From positions 12,152,001 through 12,216,000 of the forward strand of contig OU342631.1 in NCBI GenBank assembly GCA_910589415.1: DNA of 64,000 nucleotides. The letters run 5' to 3'. The notes beneath the pieces are model-generated. The model searched no databases. It was not told the DNA's origin and worked only from the letters and a program-made list of their open reading frames with translations. A program made the translations under genes and the position numbers. The DNA comes from Malachius bipustulatus. Lineage: Eukaryota; Arthropoda; Insecta; Coleoptera; Melyridae. Of this stretch, positions 1 to 12,100 are shown piece after piece (the stretch's first letter is position 1; every line of letters starts with the position of its first letter).

Positions 1-175
1 ACTAATTGACACTGTTGAAAACAAACTCAAAAAAATTATAGAGACGCTGTCCGAAAGAGCTATACAGGGTGAGCCGTCGAAAAGTAAACTGAGAGATTTT
101 TGGATAATTAAATAAATGAATCTTCACGACCCCTAAAATTTTATAGCAAGTGATCCCTCGAGAAGATCCAGAGAC

Positions 176-1092
176 TTGTATGTCTCTGTACCACTACACT
201 TAGTGATAGAGAGAAGTGCCAGTGCCGCTGAGGCTCAACTCAGAATATCAATAATGGGATTCAGGGGTGGACTATGGACCGATGGGAACCAACCCCTTAA
301 CGTCTGTAAGAACCTCCTGATCATGCCAAAAGACAAAACTGTCGAGAAATTTAGCTTGAAGAAAAACTTCATCATGGAACTGTGTACGAAAGAGGAATGC
401 AGCAACACATTCATACACGCTCTCAAAGAAGATACAATAAAATGGTACACGGACGGCTCAAAGGCCACCGAGGGAACTGGGGCAGGAGTATGTGGGCCAG
501 GCACCAACTACTCTGAGCCGATGGGAACATCCCCAAGCATACTTCTAGAAGTATGCGCCCAAATAAACTGCGATAGAAACTATAAAAATAGGGAAACAGC
601 AATACTGACAGACAGTCAAGTAGACAGACAGTCAAAAACGCTGAGCTCTCTTATCATCAGCTTTAAAGTGGCATGGAATTGTCTATAAAAACTCAACAAA
701 CTAGGCAAAGAGAACAAAATTTACCTCAAATGGATACCAGGTCACACTGGGTTTGAGGGAAACGAACGTGCGCACTCATTAGCAAGAAAATAAGTAGAAT
801 CTGTCTTTATACTAACACGTTCTTCAAAGCAGGACTCCAAAAGGAAGAAGGTAAACTGAGAGAAGTCCAGGCTTGAGGCAATCCAAGGAGCTCCTAGGGA
901 ACTTTAACCGAGAAAGGTCAATAAAACTTTTGACCCTCAATATAGGAAGTCTCAAAATGCTAACGGGATTCCTAACAGGCCATTGCAAGCTCAATGAACA
1001 CCTAAGGAAACTTGGCATAGAAAAAGATGGCGTTTGCAGCTTCTGCAGGGAAGAAAACGAAACGCCTCGTGAATGCAAAAAAGAGCTTCAAT
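176..1092 (+). pseudogene. Decayed non-LTR retrotransposon, RNase H and C-terminal tail
   Basis: The first reading frame (176-688) contains an RNase H-like start, WYTDGSK followed by GTGAGV, then a TDSQ motif, as in the RNase H domain of jockey/R1-type LINEs. A second frame near 725-793 carries the matching WIPGHTGFEGNE block, and a third frame near 890-1090 carries the usual LINE tail: LTGFLTGHC, then a Cys-x2-Cys motif (CSFCREE). The three blocks are in the right order but in different frames with stops between them, so this is a dead copy. Reverse transcriptase and endonuclease are absent, so only the 3' end of ORF2 remains; the left part may lie outside the window. Confidence 0.8.
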
Positions 1093-1123
1093 TCAAAAGG
1101 AATTGAAGCCCTTTTGCATTCAC
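1069..1123. repeat. Near-perfect hairpin at the end of the LINE fragment
   Basis: Two arms of about 25 bases face each other around a 5-base loop (AAAAG). The left arm starts GTGAATGCAAAA and the right arm ends TTTTGCATTCAC, with one or two mismatches. It begins exactly where similarity to the LINE tail stops, so it may mark a rearranged insertion boundary. Confidence 0.7.
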
Positions 1124-2739
1124 AATTCCAAAGCTCTTTAATAAAATAAGACAGAAGAAGCTCTGCCGTTGGGAAGATTCTCAAAAGAATCGATCTTATG
1201 AGCGGGTATTCTCAATTTTTTTAATCGATATTTTGCCCCGCGTATTTTTGTCAAATTGATTCTCAGCGGCGAGATATTTGGGGAAAAATATATTAACAAA
1301 GGCTTTCAAGATGCTTTCAAGGAGTTGAAGCTCTTTTTGAGGGCTTTAAGCTCATTTGCAGAACTTCCAGATCATAATATAGAGCTTCAAGTGCTTTACA
1401 AAAGGGCTTGTGGCATTCGCTGCAATTCCTTTTCAAGTAAATTGGGAATTGCAAAGCTCTTTATGTTTAAAAAGAAATTGTGGCTTTGGGCTTTCAACTC
1501 CTTATTAACATGGCTTGAGACTTGTGGCTCCAAGCTCTTTTGTCGATGCCTTTGCCCAGCTCTGGAAAGAAATTCCTGATTCATTGGTTATGAGCTTCCT
1601 TGGTTTGGTATATTATTTGTTTGCATCTGTTTCGAGCAATGATAAAATTGTGTGGTAATTTGTGCCATTGGAGGAAAGCCAGTTGTTTGGAGGGGATACC
1701 TTCCTTGCACCTTTTGTTGAACCAACTATTTGAGGGCTGGATTCCCCGAGTTCTTCCCATTTAGCGATCTACTGCCAGATTTTACGCGGTTTTTTACGCG
1801 TTTTTTTATTGGGATGTTCTTGATTAAAATATGTAAATCACTTTGTGCGAGGATTCTTTTCCGTGGTTAACCGGCATCCGTTCTTAGTTAGTTTCCCACC
1901 CAAGTGCATAAGCTGCTTGCGCCGTTGAAAGATCCGGACGATCCTCGACAGTTCCTGAGTTCCTAAAAATAAAAATAATTGCTTCACTTTACTAGGAGAG
2001 TCTATTGTAGATTTAATGAAAGAGCATCTTCCGCTCATCGGTTCTATTTTTGGTTAACAAACCTCTTTGATGTTTTTTTACGCATGATCTAACAGTCTTT
2101 AACGACGTAAATTTTAAGGAGAGAGTTGAGGGTTTCTTAAAGTTTGAAAGTCAATTAAATTGGATTGGTCTCCAATAAAAAACTAAGGACAAGGAGAAAT
2201 TTTTTTAACCACTTTTCACTTGAGTAATGAGAACGCATAGGTGCGTGCGTATCATATAAATAACGGTGGCCCCTTCATAGTTGTTTTTTTTTTCGAAAGC
2301 CGTTGTGTGAATTACCGTCCACTTATTGATTAGGACTAGAGTTGCCTATTAATTCAGGTACCCGTATATTAGATTCCGAAGTAGGTTAAATGTTAAATGC
2401 AAATTAATGCAACTATGAGTACGTTGCTTCGATTTTTCCATATCAAGTTCAAATTCAGTGGCGTGGGATTTATGTACAGGCATTGTTGCATAAGAATAAA
2501 CTTTGGAGGAGGTCCTGGTAAAAGTCCTTCTTTCCTATAAGAAACTTACCCGTACCTGCTTAGTAAACGCCAAATGAAAATATTCCTCCACTATTTCATT
2601 GCTTTTATTTATTTACCTCCCTATAATTTAGGAAGGATAAAAATTATGGGTATAGGTAGGTGGTAATGGTACTACTGGTAATACGCCACTGGAAAGGTTC
2701 TCACCTTTGAAGTAAACACTTCTGCAAATAGCTCTCTCT
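1124..2739. other. Gene-free stretch with diverged short repeats
   Basis: No convincing coding sequence. Between about 1120 and 1560 the motif AAAGCTCTTT and its partners (GAAGCTC, CAATTCC, GGAATTG) recur in both orientations, which suggests an old rearranged repeat related to the adjoining hairpin. From 1600 to 2740 I see only A+T-rich sequence with no repeat or exon signal. Confidence 0.5.
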
Positions 2740-3167
2740 GTTCTGTAATAAGTAGTCGACAACTTTCGTTCGCGCCGTTCAGATCCAATCCAAACACTCG
2801 GCTCGTTGGAGCTTTTCCAAAAGAAATTAGCGACGCTTTCAGACGGCAAAATAAAACAATCGCTTATTACATTTTTAGAATAGAAAACCCCCGCTGGAGA
2901 AAATCTCGGCCATCTACTGTCAGACGAACAATTTTTTCGAGACGTCACGTCAGACAGATGTTGTCCAATTTTCGGCGTGCCCCTTGTCGCAAATTGTCCG
3001 TGTTAAGTTTCTAATTTCTATTATTCCCGATTCCTTTCATCGGCCATTAGTTGAGTCGATGCCGTCTGTTGGGCACTTCATCACCTGGTTAGTTCCTAAT
3101 GACCCATTAAGCCCTCTAAACAATAGCGAGGTGTGGAGAGGAGCGCGTTCGACCGAAGGGCAGGACG
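2740..3167 (+). promoter_or_regulatory. Putative cnn promoter and 5' leader
   Basis: This stretch is richer in G+C and CpG than its surroundings and lies directly upstream of the first cnn coding exon. It includes GACGTCACGTCA near 2941, which resembles overlapping bZIP/CRE half-sites. No TATA box is obvious. The assignment rests on position and composition only. Confidence 0.4.
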
Positions 3168-6100
3168 ATGCTCTCGCAGGAGTATGTCAAGGCTGCAATC
3201 AGGAACAGCCTCATGGAGAGGAACTACGATTGTGAGTCCGTTTCTTCTCTTTGCTCCCACATGTCCGCAGACGAGGAGATTAGCGGCTGTAGAGGGTCTC
3301 AAAGTAAGATTCATTAAAAATATGTATTTAATCATTTTGTTGCATTTAGAGAAGTAGGTACTAGGTACCACCCGGAAGCTATTACTAAACCATAGTATGG
3401 CCCGTTTATATCTACCTAGAAAATAATAAAACGAGATAAATGGAGATTTTCATTTTTGCTGTTTATTTCTGTTAACTTATTGTACTTATAGGTTATTATT
3501 GATTATGTATTATAGATAGTTATTGCGTGAATCCTTCAAATGGTTATTAAGGATCAAAAAATCGCGGAGTGCTATTAACTTGGAGGGTGGAAATATGAGA
3601 TAGAGGTGAAACTGCACCCCTTTCAGTCTTTTAATTACCTATATCTCGAAAATGAAACAAAATTCAGGTAGGTATAGTGAATAGGGATTAGTAGCTAATG
3701 CGAATTTACATCGAAATAATTCATTCAAAAAAATTTCTTGTGTTTTTATTGTGTAAAATATCTTGTGTAAAAAAATATTCAAAAAGTTCACTGGAAAAAT
3801 GCATTTTTTTTTCATTCTTTTTGCTTGTAACTTTTTTCTGGGTAGAGATAGGTATAAGCATTGCATAACAGAAAAACAAGGAAATTGAATTGTCTTCAAA
3901 ATGGAGGGTTAAAAATTATTTTTGGATAAAAACTTACTGACTGAGAAGAAGCCGCTTAAACTTTGACTTTTTTCATTTTTTTATATTTTTTTTATACATA
4001 TACATTTTTCTTGACATTATTTCAGTTCTCATTTTTTATTTTATTAATCAATTTTTGTATGTTAGGTACGTTTTTTTCATTTACCTTTTTTGAATATTTT
4101 TGGCACAAGAAACTTTTTATAATTTTTTTTAATGAATTATTTCGATGTAAAATCGCATTAGTTACAAAAAATCCCCATTAAACTATACCTGAATTTTGGT
4201 TCGTTTTCGAGATCGAGAAATCAGAGATTTCCACCCTCTGATTTAATAGCACTCCGCGATTTTTTAATTCCTAAGTAATAACCATTTGAAGGATTTGTGC
4301 AATAAAAACCCGCTCTTTTGATAATTCCTTATAGCCCTGTTTATTAGGATACCTAATCAATATCCTATTGAGATGGAATTGTTGATTACTTAAACGTAAG
4401 ATTACTTAAACGTAACTATAAATAAATAAATTTTGTTTGGGAATACGGACACGTCCTCATCTAACGAACGCGCACGATTCTACTATCTTGCTAAGGATCG
4501 TTGTACGTGATGATTGTTTGTGTGCGTTCGTGCTGGGTCATTAGGGCATTAAAAATATAGCATTAATTAAAATAAAATAACAAGCAAATTTGTCGTGTTA
4601 CATTCGTACAAAACATGAAAAGTGTTTTTTTTTTTTTAATTTACAATTTTGTTTTTTTGCAGACACAATGAATATAAAATCGCCGTCAGGGACATCGCGC
4701 GGCCGGTCGGTTAAAGATTTTGAGGAGCAGCTGACAACTCTGAAGAAGGAAAATTTTAATTTGAAACTGAGAATTTTTTTTCTCGAAGAAAAAATGGGAA
4801 TTAATTTTGACTTAAACAAAGAAAATATAGTGAAAAAGAATATAGAACTATCGGTAAGATTATTAATAAATATTTTAAAAAATAACCGAATAATAAAAAT
4901 AATTTAAAAAATAATTTAGGTGGATGTAGAAAATTTGAAAAAAGAATTACAAGAAAAACATGAGCTACTATGCCAGGCTGTAACGGCCATGGAATTAGAA
5001 GATGATGAACATAGGAGAATTTTACAGGATAAAGATGAAAATTTATTGCAGTATCAACAAGAAATTGAAGATTTGAAAACACAATTACAGGTGGGTGAAT
5101 TATTTTTATTTTATACTTTTCATAATTTACTCCTACTCTTTATTTTTTCCTGCTCTTTCTTTTTTGTTTTAATCTTTGGATTTTACACAATTTAATGTTA
5201 ACTGTAAAGTGTAAATGAAGGCAATAGCTATTTTCTTGGTCCTTTAATTATAATTAGTGTCGTTTGTTGCGTTTGTTGAGTTACCAAAAAATCATTCGCA
5301 AGCACCATAATTTCGCACTCGAGATGCATACAATATTTTTTATTAGACAGCTTCATTGAAATAAGCGACAAAATTGAAATAAAAATCATAAAAAGGAAAT
5401 TTTTTATTTAGTTAAATTGATTGTTGCTTTGTTGCTATGGAACAGATACAAGATTTCTATACAGTTTTCACGAAACAGTTGTCGCTCTACGTCGTTAAAT
5501 AATTCGCGCACGCTGCCGAGTAGACACAAATAATGTGCCATTTTTCATTTGCTTATTGATAAAAAAATCTCAACATTACTTGAAGGCTCTCTAAAAAAAT
5601 ATTTTTCTTCAAACGTCTTGGAAACTCGACTGAGAAGTCGGCCGCGAGGTTTCACTTTTCCTCCGTCGAAGGTTTACTTTTCACTTTTCCGCCGCCGGAG
5701 GAGAATTATTGTCATCATAGCAAGCAAGCAACATCGACATTATACAGGCTGTCCCATAATATGTGGGCAATCTCCCGGATTTAGGTAGATTTAGTAAAAA
5801 TAAATAAATAGCTATAACGTTTATCCCACGAGACACCTCTGTAAAGATATTACCCCTTAGTTTAGGGTTGAAAATCTATTTTTTGCAATAACTTTTTCAT
5901 TAGTTGGCCGATATTGTTGAAATTTGGCAGTGGTATTTGTGGTACTAAAGAGCCGCTTTAAGCCCATGTAGGTTGAGATTATTACGTCCAGGGGGATACC
6001 CTCATTGTTGGAAAGAAAAATGTACGCCACTGACTTTTTTTTAAATTTTGATATCTTTTTCAGATAATGCAACTAATAATACAACTTTTTTGGCTCTTGA

Positions 6101-9100
6101 GTTTTTTCATATCTTGTTCGTTTTCGAAATGAAAAAATCCACTTATTTTAGTTATACACCGAAATAAAGTAATTCCTGAAAACGTCATATTACACCCCCC
6201 CACCCCACTTGAAGACTCAAATGCTATACCTGACCACTATTTGTTGAAGGTCTCAAATGTTTCCGAGCTTCAGCTGATAAACATGACTAACATGAGTGGA
6301 CCATGAAAAATATCACTTTCCCTCCCTATAAAAGAATATGTACCTATACCATTTAACAATTTCTTGGAATTCGTTCTAAGATCCGTATGGCGACTTTTTT
6401 GGCGTCAAACGTTGCGTATTCTTACCTAATTTTCGAAATTTTCATTAAAAAAAATTAATTAATGTCTTCAGAATTGGACGTAATTTCTACACAATCGGAG
6501 AAACAGTCCAGTTAACGTCATCGGTTTTCTGACAAAACGTAGACAAAAAGTTTTCAAAATTTCAAAAGCCAAAGACAAAAAACAAAAAAACAAAAAATTC
6601 AAACTTTGATCTTTCAATCTCGGGAACGCAAAGATTCTTGATAAAATTGCTTGTATCTTCGGATTTACCATCGTCCAGTGCGTTTCACGTGAGAATTTAC
6701 ACCACCTCGTTGGGAAAAAAAATCGTCAGAACTCAGAATTCGCTTTTTTATTTTTGAAAGATTATTTTTGCATTTTTTAATTTTTGAAGGTATCGCGTTT
6801 TTTGTCAATAATAATCACATTCTCTCAATGAAATTATAAAACAAAAGAGACCCTCAAGTTAATGATCTTTACAAAATTAATTGCATGAGAAGTAATGAAA
6901 AAGGAATTTGCTGGGACATAATTTATTTTAACTTTACCTAGCTGCCAATTGCTTACTAAAATTAAAATTATGAAGAATTTTGAAAAGTGTGTCACTACTC
7001 CCCTTTTTTAGGTTTTCGAAAAAATGTTTTAGAAACTTCTAGCATTAATTATTTGAGCAGAATCGTCCCCATCGGTTTCTCACAAACCAGTGGTGTCATA
7101 GCATTCGTAGCTCTTAGAATTTTTTTTTATTTGTTTGATTTTTTACAAATAATTGAAAAAAGTTACCTAAGTACTGTATCATAATTTAGTAAGAGAATGG
7201 CTATAGTTTTTTTTTCAAATGTAAAAGTGGTAATATTTTATTTTAATGATTAAATTTGTTTTCAATTACAGGAATTGAAGTATGATCATGAAGATGGCCA
7301 ATCTCATAAGAGTTACCCATCCGATCCAGTTTCCTTCTATTCAGCTCAAGCATTCAATCTGCCAGAGGGTAATAAAATCAGAGATCTGCAGGAACAGATA
7401 GAACATTTAGAAAAAGAAGTAAGTCATTACTTATCTTTCAATTTTTTTAATTTTATTCAGTGTTATCTTCTCTTCGACAGTGTTGCCAATTTAGCAGTTA
7501 TATTCTGAAATTTTGGGATGTATTTACAATGAGGCTACATTTATTTTAACATTTATTTAAATAATTTTTTATTATTAAAAGTTTGGATATTTTTTAAACG
7601 TTTAAATTTTGACAAAAACGGGCAGTAAATTTAGTTTCAAAAAAATTAATGAGAAACTTCTCCACATAAATTTATACTTCAAACTTGGGGGGGGCAAGGC
7701 TTGTGAAAAACATTGACAACACTGTCTTTGATATCATTATATTGATATGCCTTGGCTATTCCACAGTCTCCCATCCTGTTGATAATAAACCAATAAATTT
7801 TGGTTGATCATTTTTATAAACTAATATTATTGTCAAGCAACCTATAACCCACCTTAAAGTTTTGTGCACACTAGTGTGAATTTGTTTTAAGCTGGATAAT
7901 TAATTTTAATATTGTTTTGATTAGGTAGTTTAAATATTTGACTCAGGTTAACAATCTGTTAATTTTTGCAGCTTTCAAAAGAAAAAGAGCGTAATTCTTC
8001 ATTACAAATTTCAAGTGACCAAGTGGAAACTTTGCACGCAGAGTATGATTCATTAAAGAAAGAAATCGGTGATAAGAACAGAAAAATCGAGTCTTTGCAA
8101 GAGCAGCTACAGCAGGCCAACTCGAACATCTCGGCCTACGAGAAATGCATGAAAGATTTGGAACAAAAAGTTGACAGGCTGAACGATTTGTACGAAGGTT
8201 CCAACAGGAAGCTCCAGGACAAGAATAAAATTATCGATGACATGTTGCGTCAAATAGACGAGATCTCCAAGAAGTACGAGGATTGCAAAAGCGAACTCGA
8301 TAAGGAGCACAAACGAGTGAATCGGATCAAGATGATTGGTGATTTGAAAATCACCCAGATGGAAGAAGATAACGAACGGCAAAGGCACAAGACCAGGGAA
8401 GTGCAGCAAAAGCTCGAAGTGGCCCTGATGGAAGTGAAGAAGAACCAGAATCTAGCGGTGTCCAAGAGTCCGGTTTATTTTCCGAGCGCAACAAATACTG
8501 ACGTTGGTTCATTTTCAGTTGAGAACCCAGCAACACCTAGTGGAACTACGCAAACGGACTCATTACATGTACCATTAAAGCCGCAGTCATCGCCGTCAAC
8601 TCCCGAAGTGCTAGACGATTGCTTCATAGAGGAGATCCTGCAAGGTAATCTGGCATTGCCTAGTGCTCGTCTGGCTGAAAAGCTGAGAACTCTGAAGGCC
8701 GAGCATGACACACAAAGACTTAAGATCGTCAAACTGAAGGCAGAACAGCTGAAGGCTTGCAAGATCATCAAGGGCATGATAGATTCACGCAATAAGCACA
8801 CGAGAGAGAAGGAGGAGCTCAAGAGGCAAATAGACGAGCTGAAGAAACGGTTAGAGAACGTAAACGAGAAGGTCGAGGATTCTGATAGTTGTTACGGGAG
8901 CCCCAAGAATGGTAAACTGTTTGAAGATGGTGACAATTCTCCTGACAATGACAAGGTATTGATTTTGTACTTATGTACGTTTTTTTTAGGGGTTAAATCA
9001 GCTTGGCTTGCTTTTGCATGCGTAGAATTTCAGCGTTTGTAGTACTGTCGGATTTTTTTTATCGTAATTGAGTAATTTTCTCTGAATTTTTGCATTCCCA

Positions 9101-12100
9101 AAGTGAATATCAACTTCAGTATTATTCATTTAAGTATAAGTAGGGACCTATTATAACTGCCAGCATTTTTTCTTTAATACCTACCAAACGGTTGAACCAG
9201 TTGTTGCTTGCAATGTGCTTATTTCTAATCGACCAAATTTTTAAAGAAAGTTTGGTGTTTTTCATAGTAGTAAGAAAGGTTTATTGCGTAGTTGTCACTA
9301 AGAAAAACTACTAACCAGGGCTTCTTTTTGACAGTTTTTTCCAATTTTTGCCAGAACCCTGTTAGGTGTGATACTCACAAAATACAGTACCATGTTGCCC
9401 AGGTCTTACTATCTTGGACATGAGATTAGCTGTCTGTGGCCTTTGCTTTGAAGCAATTACAAGTGAACCTTTACATGAAACAAAGTGAATTAAATGATGC
9501 TAGAATTGAAATTAATGCAAGTTAATAGATTTATAATAGAATTATTAAAATTCATCAAAATCATTTTTCTTTTTTTTTAGTGTCATTTTTCTTACGCTTG
9601 CGTATATTATTGACATGTACAATTGCTTTGACATGTATTGTACGCTTTATAATTATTGTGCTGATTCGGTATGTATATCTTTGGAAGGTAAAAGGTACCA
9701 ACCGGGCTACCTTTGTAATTCCTGCAAATAAGTCACTTTTTTCAAATTGCCAGCATAAAACTATTAAATAAATTAAAGTTTTCTTGTATTTTGTTATTGT
9801 GTCTCAATTTTCTTGGAGTTATTATGTCTCAATTTTCTTTGAGTTTTCAAAAAATATTTAAAGAGTGATAATTCAATTTAAAAGATTAACAGCCAGTATT
9901 ATAAGGGCTCATTAAGGGCTAATATCGATGTTAAATGACTTTTAGAGATGACACATAGAGTTGTTATTTTCTTCAGAAACAGCTACAGAAATCTGCCCGG
10001 TAAATTAATACCTTATAGCCTTTATAATACTGGCTGTAAGAAGTGGATCAAATTTTTAAGAAATTAAGCGAGCAAAATATGGAACTAAGTATAAAACCCA
10101 ATGTGATCGAGCTAGGGCAGTTAGTAGTGGTTCTAACCCTTTCTGTGAAATACTGTTAGCAGTAATAAGAAAGTGGCATATTTTTTAGTAAATTGGTGAG
10201 TTTATTCAAATACTATCTAAGGTTAAGGAGACTTCTGGGGTGTATGGAGATGGAGCACCCCCCCCCCCCCCCAACTTAATTCCTTCATCAAAGCCTTCTC
10301 TCTAGAATAAGAAACTCTAAATAAGTCTCCAAAACGGAAATATGGTAGCATTTTCCCCCTCTATATGCGACCATAGAATATGCCAACACTATCTAGTCCA
10401 GTCAAATTAGCCAAATCCCAATGGTGAAGTTTTAAATGATTTAAAATTCTCGAATTTTTCTGTTGCTAAAAATTTTGATGAAAATTATGAACAACGATCC
10501 ATAAACTTTTCAATGTATGGCCTCAGGGACTTTTTTTTAGAGAATTTAATTGTTTACAAATAGTTCCTATGAAAATGTTGTACAGGTGGTTTCATTTTGC
10601 CACAATAGAATATTATTTGACATTTCCAGACAGAAATAAATGGGGAATATATAATTGCACTTTTGACAAATTCTTCTGACTTTGTGCCTACAAACTATAA
10701 AATTTCAGATCTGCACTCTGCATATTAGTTAAATTTCACTTTAAGCTTAATCCCTATAAAAAGATATAAACACCCTTTGGATATGGTACATTTTAACTTT
10801 TAACCTTCCCCACTATAAAAAGATACAATCGCACTTTGGATTGGGTCTGAGTTTGGAACACGTAGTAAACTTTAACACGTAAAGTGCCAGGCGAGGCCAA
10901 CATGGTCTCGCAAAATGAGAACAATTTTCCGACAATTCTGGCCTAGCGAGACCAATGTGGTCTCGCAGGTCTCACCAATACTTTTCGCCGCGCGAGATCG
11001 CATTGGGGCTTCAAATGATTGTAAACCTTACGGAAGTAGGAATTTAGCGGCCAGACAAGTCAGAAAACGCATTCGGCCTGGACACGGGAAGCACCAACGT
11101 GGTCTCGCATGGCCGGAAACTTTTTGACTTCAATCAAGTTTCTGTTATAAAACTAATTTTAATATTTTTATTACTGGAAAATGCGGAAATGATAGAAATT
11201 AAAATCCTTTAGCTTATAAATGTCGAAAAATTTAATGTGATTATAATTTTATGAAATTATAATCATCAATTTTATTTATTATAAAAAAAAAAAAAAACAT
11301 CAAAATTTTATTATCCTTTTGAAAATAAAAACATAAAATATTCTAAATAAAAAACATTTTTATAAAATAATCTAACTCTATTTTTTAATTGCATTATGCA
11401 TTTGAAAGAAACATTCTAGGCAAAAATGTTTGTCACAATCTGAGCACTTCAAGTCTTGGTATTTGCCACCTTTCTCCCTGACTCAGCATAGATCTTGTTA
11501 AAACAAACATTCCAACAACGTCTACCAGATCTCCCCAATTTTTCTAATTTTTCTAACTCGCAGTTTGCAGCACCACATTGGTCTCGCTTGGCCAAAATAA
11601 TGATAATTATTATTCCTGGCCGCGCGAGACCAATGTGGTGCTGCATTTTTTTTGGTAAATTTTCAATGTAAAAATTCAGTTTTTCACCAAACTAAGCACT
11701 AAGTACCATTTAAAAATACTTTTTTTTATGAAATTTATATAAACAAAGTTTTGGCCTATGGGGAAAATTTTTGTCATGTCCCATTGTGGCACTTTACGTG
11801 TTAAAAGAGTATTACACATTTTTATAGGTAATGCCTTTATTTTTATTGGGAAAACAAACAAGTATAGTCATTGTAATCAATACAAGTGAATCAGAAAAAA
11901 ATACTATTGGATTGTTAGAGCTTTCTTTGCTATGACTGGTCGTTCTCTCTTTTTTTGGCCAGAGGTACACTTTTTGCTTCGATGGGCACCTTTGCTTGTT
12001 TCATAATGACTATACAGTAGAAGCTCGATTATCCGGATCGCGATTATCCGGAATCCGCTTTATCCGGAACAAAATTGATTTTTAAAATCGCCGCTTTATC

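Noticed and set aside
9580..9771. Extra cnn exon after a poly-T/AG tract
   Set aside because: The frame is hydrophobic and Cys/Ile-rich, unlike the coiled coil around it; exons 5 and 6 already join in phase without it.
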